From NCBI GenBank assembly GCA_046565595.1, contig JBKHYG010000121.1:1-64000 (forward strand): DNA of 64,000 bases, given 5' to 3'. Both the position numbers and the translations under genes were made by a program. Shown here in pieces: positions 57,760 to 64,000 of the stretch. Under the pieces are notes generated by a model. That model was not told the DNA's origin. It did not search any database and saw only the letters and a program-made list of their open reading frames with translations. Source of the stretch: JBKHYG01 sp046565595 (GTDB lineage: Bacteria; Actinomycetota; AC-67). Every line of letters begins with the position of its first letter. Position 1 is the first letter of the stretch.

Positions 57760-60654
57760 ATGCGACGCGCCGCTGCATGTGTCGTGGCGGCGGCGTTAAC
57801 GCTCACGCTGCCGGCCGTGGCTGCGCGCGCACAGACCCCGCTCCCGCCTGACGCCGTCCTCACGATCCCCGGTCATGGTTGGGGCCACGGCCGGGGGATG
57901 GGCCAGTGGGGAGCCAAGGGCATGGCCGACCAGGGTAAGAACTACCGAGAGATCCTGTCCTACTACTACTCCTCGGTCGAGTTCGGAGACAGAGGCGATG
58001 AGTGGTTGCGGGTGCTGGTGGAAGCGTCTCCCGATGTCGTCATCACGAGCGAGTCGAGCTTCAAGATCAGTTACTCAGACGGCGAGGTCTTAGCGACATC
58101 TGGCGATGCGAAGCCCTTCTGGCGTGTCATCTACACCGGGGGCGCGCATCGCGCTCAGCGATCCGAAGCCTGGAACGGCCCCTGGGAGACCGTCGCCACC
58201 GATACCCGGTACATGATCTTCGCGCCGCAGGGCTCATTGCTCGAGGTCGTCTTCGGCAACGGAACCGTGCGGCGCTATCGGGGGAACATCATCGCCCGCT
58301 ACGCGAGTGTCGATGGTATGCGCACGATAAACAGCCTCCGGATGGAGGACTATCTGCGCGGCGTCGTGCCTCGCGAATCTCCCTCGGGTTGGCCGGCAGA
58401 ACAGTTGAAGTCTCAAGCGGTCGCTGCACGCACCTATGCGTACCGCAAGCGCGACGACTCGAGATCGCGCGGCAACACCTTCGACATCTGTGCGACTACC
58501 GCGTGTCAGGTCTACGGAGGCGCAGGCCAACGCTCCCGCCCCGGCGGGGCCATCAGCAGCCTCGAGGCATCCTCAACCGACGGGGCGCTCTCGGCGACGA
58601 AGGGGACCGTCCTGAACTACGCCGGAAAGGCCATCCTGGCGGAGTATTCGAGCAGCACGGGTGGCTACACAGCCCCTGGCTCGGTCCCATATCAGAAGGC
58701 GGTCCCTGACCCGACCGATGCCGTGAGCCCACACCATGAGTGGACCGCGAAGGTATCGGTCCGCGAGATCGAGTCCACCTGGCCCGCCATCGGTCGCCTG
58801 GTCCGCATCGAGGTGACCGAACGCAACGGCTTCGGCGAGTGGGGTGGCCGCGTGAAGCGTCTGAGGATCGTCGGGTCGTCGAAGACGATCGAGATCTCTG
58901 GGGACGCCTTCCGAGGAGCCTTCGCCTGGCCTTCCAAGTCCGACGGCCTCCGTTCGAGTTGGTTCACGATCGGCTACTGGGCTTCCGAACGGGTCCTCAC
59001 CCCCGGCTCGACGACCATCCCGAGAGGCCAATCGAAACAACTGACCTACCGGTTCCGCAACCTCGGCACCGAGCCGTGGCCGGTCGGCGGGACGGTCGGC
59101 TTCTCCACCGATGCCGGAAGCAGCCTGCAAGCCGCCTCCTGGCCGTCACCGACCCGCCCCGCCTGGATCTCTCGCAATGTGACCCGCCCCGCCGCATCGA
59201 GCATCGCCGAGGGGGAGGTAGCCGAACTGATCGTCGCGCTCGACACATCGTCTGCCCCGGTGGGCAGCGTGACCCTGCCCCTACGGCTAGAGGTCGAGGG
59301 CGGCACGCGGCTGGATGCGATCAACCTGAAGGTAGATGTCGTGCCGTCCTGGTTCGAGTTGGCTCCCAACATCCTGTCGAACGGTTCCTTCGAGAAGGGA
59401 CTCTGGGCTTGGAGCGCTGACCGTGCTTCGCTCGTCGATGGCCGTGACCTGACCCGAGGCGTGTCAATGCAGCCCGGAGGCTCGATCACCCAGACCGTGA
59501 ACCTGGCTGGCGGTTCCGGGCGTCGTTTCATGTGGGGAGCCTGGACGAGCGCGGACCAGGGCGCAGACCTCGAGGTCAAGGTGCTTGTGACCTTCGCGGA
59601 CGGACGCAGCTACATCAAGCGTCTCGCCGTACCGGGTGGTCCTCACGACTGGACATACACCGAGCAGGGGTTCCGGACCGCTGCGGACCGGCAGGTATCG
59701 AACATCCGTTTCGAGGCCAGGTCCGTCGGGGGATCTGCCCGCCTGGACGCTGTCAGACTGATCGAGGATCCGGTCGCCAACTCGAGCTTCGAGCAGGACG
59801 AGCTGACCGCCTGGTCGATCCCTTTGGCTCCTGCGGACGCGCCGTTCGCGCGCACCGCGACTTGGACCGCCTCCGACGGAGATCAGGCCCTGATCATCCC
59901 CGGTCGGGTCGAACCGATCCTCGTCGAACAGCGGTTCGCTCTGGACGCTCCGGCATGGGAACGCTACTCGTGGCGCTTCAGCCATCGGTCCTACCAGTCC
60001 ACGGCGGGCCAGGGATCGTGGCTGGCTTCGCTGACACTCGTGCATCCCGACGGCACCGAGACCGTCTCGGAGATCCCGATAGACACAGCGCAACATCCTT
60101 GGGAGAGCGCGCGGGCCGAGCTGGTGGCTCGAAAACCGGTCACCGAAGGGATCCTCCGATTCCGGGCCGAGGGCCAGACGGGCTCTCTCTATATGGATCA
60201 GATCCGAGTCTTCCGCTCGAGGGTCAGCGACGCCAGTTTCGAGGCAGGTGACCTGTCGGCGTGGAACACCGGCGGTCTCCAACCAGACGACCAGGTCGCC
60301 ACTTGGGCCGCTCGGGACGGCGACCTGGGCCTGCGCCTGACCGGGCCGGCCAGATCCTTCGTCACCCAGAACCTCGTCCTGCGGGGCACCCCCAGCCGGA
60401 CCTTCCGTCTGGCAGCCTGGAACAATTCCAGCAGGGCCAGATCGGGCCGCGTGGATGTGGCGGTGACCTTCTTCCACACCGACGGCACCCGTTCAGCGCA
60501 GGTGTTGGACTTCACAGGGCCAGATCACGCCTGGACCTACCGCGAGATCCGCATCAGCTCGGCCAAGCGCTTCGACGGCGTCCGGGTGGCTGTGATGCTG
60601 GACGGCCCATCTGGCTGGACGAGTTTCGACTCGATACGGCTGATCGACGCCTAG
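57760..60654 (+). CDS. Secreted SpoIID/LytB-family protein with Ig-like and tandem jelly-roll domains
   Basis: About 964 residues from ATG 57760 (57730 is an alternative; the earlier in-frame start at 57601 overlaps the dehydrogenase gene). The signal peptide is RRAAACVVAAALTLTLPAVAARA. The SpoIID domain, residues 30-330, begins with IPGHGWGHGRGMGQWGAKGMA. It contains the catalytic-type YLRGVVPRESPSGWPAEQLKSQAV, AARTYAY and later AEYSSSTGGYT. SpoIID cleaves denuded peptidoglycan glycans. A beta-sandwich domain at about 420-540 (GQSKQLTYRFRNLGTEPWP) follows. Three modules then begin NGSFEKGLWAWS, NSSFEQDELTAWS and DASFEAGDLSAWN, resembling carbohydrate-binding jelly rolls. It likely remodels or binds the envelope glycan made by this locus. 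Confidence 0.87.
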   Translation: MRRAAACVVAAALTLTLPAVAARAQTPLPPDAVLTIPGHGWGHGRGMGQWGAKGMADQGKNYREILSYYYSSVEFGDRGDEWLRVLVEASPDVVITSESSFKISYSDGEVLATSGDAKPFWRVIYTGGAHRAQRSEAWNGPWETVATDTRYMIFAPQGSLLEVVFGNGTVRRYRGNIIARYASVDGMRTINSLRMEDYLRGVVPRESPSGWPAEQLKSQAVAARTYAYRKRDDSRSRGNTFDICATTACQVYGGAGQRSRPGGAISSLEASSTDGALSATKGTVLNYAGKAILAEYSSSTGGYTAPGSVPYQKAVPDPTDAVSPHHEWTAKVSVREIESTWPAIGRLVRIEVTERNGFGEWGGRVKRLRIVGSSKTIEISGDAFRGAFAWPSKSDGLRSSWFTIGYWASERVLTPGSTTIPRGQSKQLTYRFRNLGTEPWPVGGTVGFSTDAGSSLQAASWPSPTRPAWISRNVTRPAASSIAEGEVAELIVALDTSSAPVGSVTLPLRLEVEGGTRLDAINLKVDVVPSWFELAPNILSNGSFEKGLWAWSADRASLVDGRDLTRGVSMQPGGSITQTVNLAGGSGRRFMWGAWTSADQGADLEVKVLVTFADGRSYIKRLAVPGGPHDWTYTEQGFRTAADRQVSNIRFEARSVGGSARLDAVRLIEDPVANSSFEQDELTAWSIPLAPADAPFARTATWTASDGDQALIIPGRVEPILVEQRFALDAPAWERYSWRFSHRSYQSTAGQGSWLASLTLVHPDGTETVSEIPIDTAQHPWESARAELVARKPVTEGILRFRAEGQTGSLYMDQIRVFRSRVSDASFEAGDLSAWNTGGLQPDDQVATWAARDGDLGLRLTGPARSFVTQNLVLRGTPSRTFRLAAWNNSSRARSGRVDVAVTFFHTDGTRSAQVLDFTGPDHAWTYREIRISSAKRFDGVRVAVMLDGPSGWTSFDSIRLIDA

Positions 60655-60666
60655 GTAGGCCGCGCC

Positions 60667-60682
60667 GCGCGCACGAGCGCGC
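60667..60682 (+). terminator. GC-rich hairpin after the SpoIID-family gene
   Basis: GCGCGC (60667-60672), loop ACGA, GCGCGC (60677-60682) form a perfect small hairpin 13 bp after the stop. There is no T tract, so it may slow or end transcription only weakly. Confidence 0.35.
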
Positions 60683-60699
60683 ATGCCTGATGCGCCGCT

Positions 60700-60730
60700 T
60701 TGAAGAGCGCCCGGAATGCTGGGTTATGAT
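60700..60730 (+). promoter_or_regulatory. Candidate promoter of the second nuo cluster
   Basis: TATGAT at 60725-60730 is a good -10 element in a GC-rich gap. TTGAAG at 60700-60705 is an acceptable -35 but the spacing is 19 bp, slightly long. The start codon of nuoA2 is 78 bp downstream. No Rex site is visible in this gap, unlike before the first nuo operon. Confidence 0.4.
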
Positions 60731-60807
60731 GCCGCGCGCCGTGGGGAGATCCGCGGTCCGCGCCGGTGCGCGCGGCGACGCAAGGCGACCGGGGGGCGCC
60801 AACGGCA

Positions 60808-61179
60808 GTGACCGACTACTTCTGGCAGTACGGAACCCTTGGGGCTCTCGCGGTCCTCGCGGTCGGGTTCGTCGCGGTCGGATTCACGGTCAACCGCATC
60901 ATGAGGCCCAAGAAGCCTCGCCCCGAGAAGCTCACGACCTACGAGTGTGGCGTGGATCCCGTCGGTGACGGTTGGTCTCAGACGCAGATCCGTTACTACG
61001 TCTTCGCCTTCCTGTTCGTGATCTTCGATGTTGAAAGCGTCTTCCTGTTCCCGTTCGCGACCATCTTCGAGACCTTCCCGAACCCCGGTCTCGTGTTGGT
61101 CGAGATGATCATCTTCATCCTCATCCTGGCGGTCGGCCTGCTGTATGCATGGCGCCGCCGCGTCCTCGAGTGGCTCTGA
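60808..61179 (+). CDS. nuoA: Complex I subunit A, second set
   Basis: A 123-residue NuoA with three helices. The signature LTTYECGVDPVGDGWSQ lies near residue 50, then IRYYVFAFLFVIFDVESVFLFP. It starts at GTG 60808, preceded by GGGGGGCGCCAACGGCA. It is shorter at the C-terminus than the first copy. It opens a second cluster in the order A-B-C-D-H. Confidence 0.92.
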   Translation: MTDYFWQYGTLGALAVLAVGFVAVGFTVNRIMRPKKPRPEKLTTYECGVDPVGDGWSQTQIRYYVFAFLFVIFDVESVFLFPFATIFETFPNPGLVLVEMIIFILILAVGLLYAWRRRVLEWL

Positions 61180-61180
61180 C

Positions 61181-61726
61181 ATGGGTCTGATCGACAAGGT
61201 CGATTTCCCGCAACCGGCGAAGTTCATCTTCAACTGGGGCCGGCGGTATTCCCTTTGGGTCATGAACTTCGGCCTGGCTTGCTGTGCGATCGAACTGATC
61301 GCGGCTTCCACCAGTCGTCATGACTTCATCCGCCTGGGCGTCATCCCCGTGGCGCATGGTCCCCGCCAGGCGGACCTGCTGGTCGTGGCTGGCACGCTGA
61401 CCGACAAGATGGCTCCTGCCCTGAAGCGCGTCTATGAGCAGATCCCCGAGCCCAAGTATGTGATCAGTTTCGGCTCCTGCTCCAACTGCGGGGGTCCCTT
61501 CTGGGACTCGTATTCGGTCACCAAGGGGGTCGACCAGATCGTTCCCGTGGATGTCTATGTACCGGGTTGCCCTCCGCGTCCCGAGGCCCTGCTCGAAGGC
61601 ATCCTGCTGCTGCAAGACCGCATCAAGGACGAGTCCTTGAAGGAACGCTTCGAGCGGCGCGCCGCGACCGAACCGATCGTGGTCGGTGGCGGCTCCATCA
61701 ACGACACGAGCATCGACGACGGATGA
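61181..61726 (+). CDS. nuoB: Complex I subunit B, second set
   Basis: A 181-residue NuoB binding the terminal cluster. The ligands are in LACCAIELI, FGSCSNCGGPF and VPGCPPRPEALL. It differs from the first copy in having an extra Cys in SCSNC, and a C-terminal extension ending SINDTSIDDG. It is a distinct paralogue and not a recent duplicate. The ATG follows the nuoA2 stop by one base and it overlaps nuoC2 by 4 bp. Confidence 0.94.
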   Translation: MGLIDKVDFPQPAKFIFNWGRRYSLWVMNFGLACCAIELIAASTSRHDFIRLGVIPVAHGPRQADLLVVAGTLTDKMAPALKRVYEQIPEPKYVISFGSCSNCGGPFWDSYSVTKGVDQIVPVDVYVPGCPPRPEALLEGILLLQDRIKDESLKERFERRAATEPIVVGGGSINDTSIDDG

Positions 61727-62208
61727 ACGCTTCCGAACTAGCCACCTACATCACCGGCCAGACCGACGCGGTCTCCCGGCACGAGGAATCGTGCGGGCAA
61801 CTGTCGATCTGGGTAGACCCCTCGCGCTGGGTCGACGTCGCGACGCTCCTGCGGGACGACCCGCGATTGCACTTCGACTTCGTGACCTTCCTGACCGCTG
61901 TGGATCTTGAGACCGACGGCTTCGAGATCGTGGCGAACCTCTACTCTGTGCGTCGCATCCACCGTGTGCTGCTGAAGACGATCGTCGGTCGCGAGGCACC
62001 GCGCTTGCCGACCCTTTCTCAGGTCTGGAAGGGCATGAACTGGTGTGAGCGTGAGACATGGGAGCAGTTCGGGATCCAGTTCGACGGACACCCGAACCTC
62101 GTGAAACTGCTGCTTCCGGTCGAGTTCGACGGCTATCCGCTCCGTAAGGACTTCCTGCTCATGACCCGCGAGGCCAAGGAATGGCCGGGGGAGAAGGAGC
62201 CGGCATGA
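61723..62208 (+). CDS. nuoC: Complex I subunit C, second set
   Basis: A 161-residue 30-kDa-subunit homologue. Conserved segments are FDFVTFLTAVD, LPTLSQVWKGMNWCERETWEQFGI and HPNLVKLLLPVEFDGYPLRKDF. It is shorter than the first copy. ATG 61723 overlaps nuoB2, and the stop overlaps nuoD2 by 4 bp. Confidence 0.93.
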   Translation: MNASELATYITGQTDAVSRHEESCGQLSIWVDPSRWVDVATLLRDDPRLHFDFVTFLTAVDLETDGFEIVANLYSVRRIHRVLLKTIVGREAPRLPTLSQVWKGMNWCERETWEQFGIQFDGHPNLVKLLLPVEFDGYPLRKDFLLMTREAKEWPGEKEPA

Positions 62209-63386
62209 GCATGGACACCTCTGAACTCGGCATGCTCCCTGGCGGTCCAGGCGAAGGCGTGCAGGTGATCATCGCCGGCGATGACGACTTCGCGACACAA
62301 GAGATGACGCTGTCCATCGGGCCGCAGCACCCTGCGACCCACGGGGTCCTGCGTGTCGTGCTGACCCTCGACGGAGAGGTCATCAAGGAAGCCGTGCCCG
62401 TCATCGGCTACATGCACCGCGGGTTCGACAAACTTGCCGAGGTCCGCGACTACCGCCAGATCATCGCGCTCAGCAATCGCCACGACTGGCTCTCGGCGTT
62501 CGGGAACGAGGTCGGCGTCGCGCTGGCGGTCGAACGCCTGATGGACCTCGAGGTTCCCGATCGGGCGCAGTGGATCAGGATGCTGTTCTGCGAGTGGAAC
62601 CGGATCCTGAATCACCTGATGTTCATCGGCTCCTTCGGGCTCGAGCTCGGAGCGATGACGCCGATCTTCCTGGCTTTCCGTGAACGCGAACAGATCCAGG
62701 CACTCCTCGAGATGGCAACCGGCGCGCGGATGCACTACACCTACTGCCGCGTCGGCGGGCTGAAGGAAGATCTTCCTCGCGGGTTCCTCAAGCGGTCCGA
62801 GCAGATGGTCAAGACGATCCGTAGCCGCCTGGTCGATTACGAAGGTCTGCTGCTCGGGAACGAGATATTCAAGAAGCGCACCGTAGGTATCGGCGCCCTG
62901 GCGCCCGAGATCGCCAAGGCCTACGGCGTGACGGGTCCGATCCTTCAGGCCACCGGCGTCGCAGAGGACTCACGCAAGACCGACCCATATCTCAAGTACG
63001 ACCAGATCGACTTCGAGGTTCCGGTCGGAGACAACGGCGACTCGTTCGATCGGTTCTTCGTGCTGTACCGCCGCGTCCAGGAATCGCTGAAGATCATCGA
63101 GCAGATCCACGACAAGATCCCTGCCGGCCCGATCATGCCGGGCAAGATGCCGAAGAACCTCAAGCCGCCGGAAGGTTGGGTCTATCAGCGCACCGAGAAC
63201 TCGCTCGGCGAGACCGGCTACTACCTGGTCAGCCGCGGCGAGAAGGAGCCATGGCGCTTCAAGATGCGCACACCCAGCTTCCACAATGTTTCGATGATCC
63301 CCGAACTACTCGAGGGCATCCTGTTGCCCGACCTGATCAGTGTGTTGGGTAGCGTCTTCTATGTCGTGGGGGATGTCGACAGGTGA
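62205..63386 (+). CDS. nuoD: Complex I subunit D, second set
   Basis: A 393-residue 49-kDa-subunit homologue. MTLSIGPQHPATHGVLRVVL carries the quinone-site His. PVIGYMHRGFDKLAEVRDY and EWNRILNHLMFIGSFGLELG follow. A proline-rich insertion (MPGKMPKNLKPPEGWVY) lies near residue 320 and is not in the first copy. The C-terminus ends VVGDVDR. The next gene is nuoH, not nuoE, which shows a complex without the NADH module at this position. Confidence 0.94.
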   Translation: MSMDTSELGMLPGGPGEGVQVIIAGDDDFATQEMTLSIGPQHPATHGVLRVVLTLDGEVIKEAVPVIGYMHRGFDKLAEVRDYRQIIALSNRHDWLSAFGNEVGVALAVERLMDLEVPDRAQWIRMLFCEWNRILNHLMFIGSFGLELGAMTPIFLAFREREQIQALLEMATGARMHYTYCRVGGLKEDLPRGFLKRSEQMVKTIRSRLVDYEGLLLGNEIFKKRTVGIGALAPEIAKAYGVTGPILQATGVAEDSRKTDPYLKYDQIDFEVPVGDNGDSFDRFFVLYRRVQESLKIIEQIHDKIPAGPIMPGKMPKNLKPPEGWVYQRTENSLGETGYYLVSRGEKEPWRFKMRTPSFHNVSMIPELLEGILLPDLISVLGSVFYVVGDVDR

Positions 63387-64000
63387 TCTTCGAGCACTTC
63401 TTCGACAACGCTTGGGTCGTGCTCGGCCTCAAGTTGGGCGCGGTCTTCGGCTTCTTCCTGACCGCGCCGTTGATCATCGGTTACGCCGAGCACAAGGTCC
63501 TGGCGCACATGCAGTCACGGCTTGGTCCGATGGAGGCGGGCAAGTTCCACGGTTGGGCACAGCTGATAGCCGATGGCGTGAAGTTCGTCCAGAAGGAAGA
63601 CATCATCCCGGCGGCCGCTGACCGCAAGGTCTTCGCCTTCGCGCCGGCGGTCGCGCTCCTTCCGGTGATGCTGACCTTCCTGGTGCTGCCCTTCGGCCCC
63701 GGTCCCGCAGGCAACGAAGCCGCGGGGTACTGGGGCGAGAACCTGGATCTGTCCCTGTTCTTCGTGCTAGCCATCAGCGCGGTCGGAGTCATCGGGATGC
63801 TCATGGCCGGATGGTCCAGCGCCAACAAGTATTCGCTGATCGGCGCCCTGCGTGGAGCTGCGCAGCTGATCGCATACGAGCTTCCTCTGGTCCTGGCAGC
63901 TGCCGCGGTCGCGATGATGGCCGGAAGCGTGTCTCTGGTCGAGATCGCCGCCGCGCAAGAGAACACCCTTTGGTTCGTGGTTCCCCAGTTCGCCGGTTTC
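63383..64000 (+). CDS. nuoH: Complex I subunit H, second set (3' end cut by window)
   Basis: The GTG at 63383 overlaps the nuoD2 stop (GTGA), and 206 residues are visible with no stop before the window ends. It has typical NuoH features: the first helix LKLGAVFGFFLTAPLIIGYAEHK, the loop AHMQSRLGPMEAGKFHGWAQLIADGVKFVQKED and AAADRKVFAFAPAVALLPVMLTF. The Gly-Trp-Ser-Ser-Ala-Asn-Lys-Tyr-Ser turn precedes ALRGAAQLIAYELPL. It presumably continues with nuoI to N outside the window. Confidence 0.92.
   Translation, partial: MIFEHFFDNAWVVLGLKLGAVFGFFLTAPLIIGYAEHKVLAHMQSRLGPMEAGKFHGWAQLIADGVKFVQKEDIIPAAADRKVFAFAPAVALLPVMLTFLVLPFGPGPAGNEAAGYWGENLDLSLFFVLAISAVGVIGMLMAGWSSANKYSLIGALRGAAQLIAYELPLVLAAAAVAMMAGSVSLVEIAAAQENTLWFVVPQFAGF

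Noticed and set aside
61181..63386. Second nuo cluster as a recent duplication or assembly artefact of the first
   Set aside because: The NuoB, NuoC and NuoD paralogues differ clearly in length, motifs and insertions, so they are old paralogues.
1..64000. tRNA, rRNA, riboswitch or other structured RNA genes
   Set aside because: I saw no cloverleaf with T-loop consensus, no rRNA stretches and no recognisable riboswitch core in the short intergenic gaps; a covariance-model scan was not possible here.

Overview
The window is a 64 kb piece of a high-GC, gene-dense bacterial chromosome. It shows no rRNA, tRNA, CRISPR array, insertion sequence or prophage that I could recognise. Gene content and order point to Actinomycetota. 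The run HTH excisionase-like protein, 33-codon ribosomal protein bS22, NAD-dependent epimerase, acyltransferase matches the mycobacterial order around Rv0500A to Rv0502. A thioredoxin/CcdA/ResB/CcsA block, a hemC-hemD block, a Rex regulator, and a geranylgeranyl-reductase gene followed by nuoA-N and a polyprenyl diphosphate synthase are also actinobacterial in style. The cytochrome b of the bc complex is split into an N-terminal b6-like protein and a subunit-IV-like protein. Mycobacteria and streptomycetes have it fused, so I infer a deeper-branching or uncultured actinobacterial lineage; the sequence alone does not fix the class.

Layout. 1-7121: truncated aldehyde dehydrogenase, AcuC-like deacetylase, a small membrane protein, a phosphatase-family protein, HTH protein, bS22, SAM hydroxide adenosyltransferase, epimerase and a zinc-finger-tipped acyltransferase. 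7128-18265: a secreted protein with a PKTG sorting-like tail, a DUF5667 protein with an ECF sigma factor, a LarA-like racemase, a TIM-barrel epimerase, a CAP-domain secreted protein with a polyserine tract, an AMP-forming acyl-CoA ligase apparently starting at CTG, a membrane protein, a glutaredoxin, a small secreted protein and a luciferase-like monooxygenase. 18290-22617: System II cytochrome c maturation (CcsA, ResB, CcdA and two TlpA-type lipoproteins). 22719-27593: a bc-complex operon with ferredoxin, split cytochrome b, Rieske protein, dihaem cytochrome c and two unknown membrane proteins. 27645-30719: HemD/uroporphyrinogen methyltransferase fusion, HemC and Rex. 30911-47694: geranylgeranyl reductase, a complete 14-gene nuoA-N operon and a polyprenyl synthase. 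47694-60654: a cell-surface glycan locus with four glycosyltransferase domains in three proteins, an ABC-2 exporter, WecB, a WecC-type dehydrogenase and a SpoIID-family secreted protein. 60808-64000: a second nuo cluster (A-B-C-D-H, cut by the window end) with no nuoEFG between D and H.

How the genes fit together. Much of the window builds one respiratory chain. The menaquinone side chain is made and reduced by the polyprenyl synthase and the reductase. NADH enters through complex I, and menaquinol is oxidised by the bc complex. Cytochrome c is assembled by System II, and siroheme or haem precursors come from HemC and HemD. Two near-perfect Rex-type operators lie between rex and the reductase-nuo operon, so the NADH/NAD ratio probably controls both. 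The second nuo cluster lacks the NADH-oxidising module and may accept electrons from ferredoxin or another donor. The surface locus looks able to make, export and remodel a ManNAc/ManNAcA-type glycopolymer.

A sequence-wide oddity is strong avoidance of the tetranucleotide ACGT. Asp-Val, Asn-Val, His-Val and Tyr-Val pairs are written with a T-ending first codon almost everywhere.
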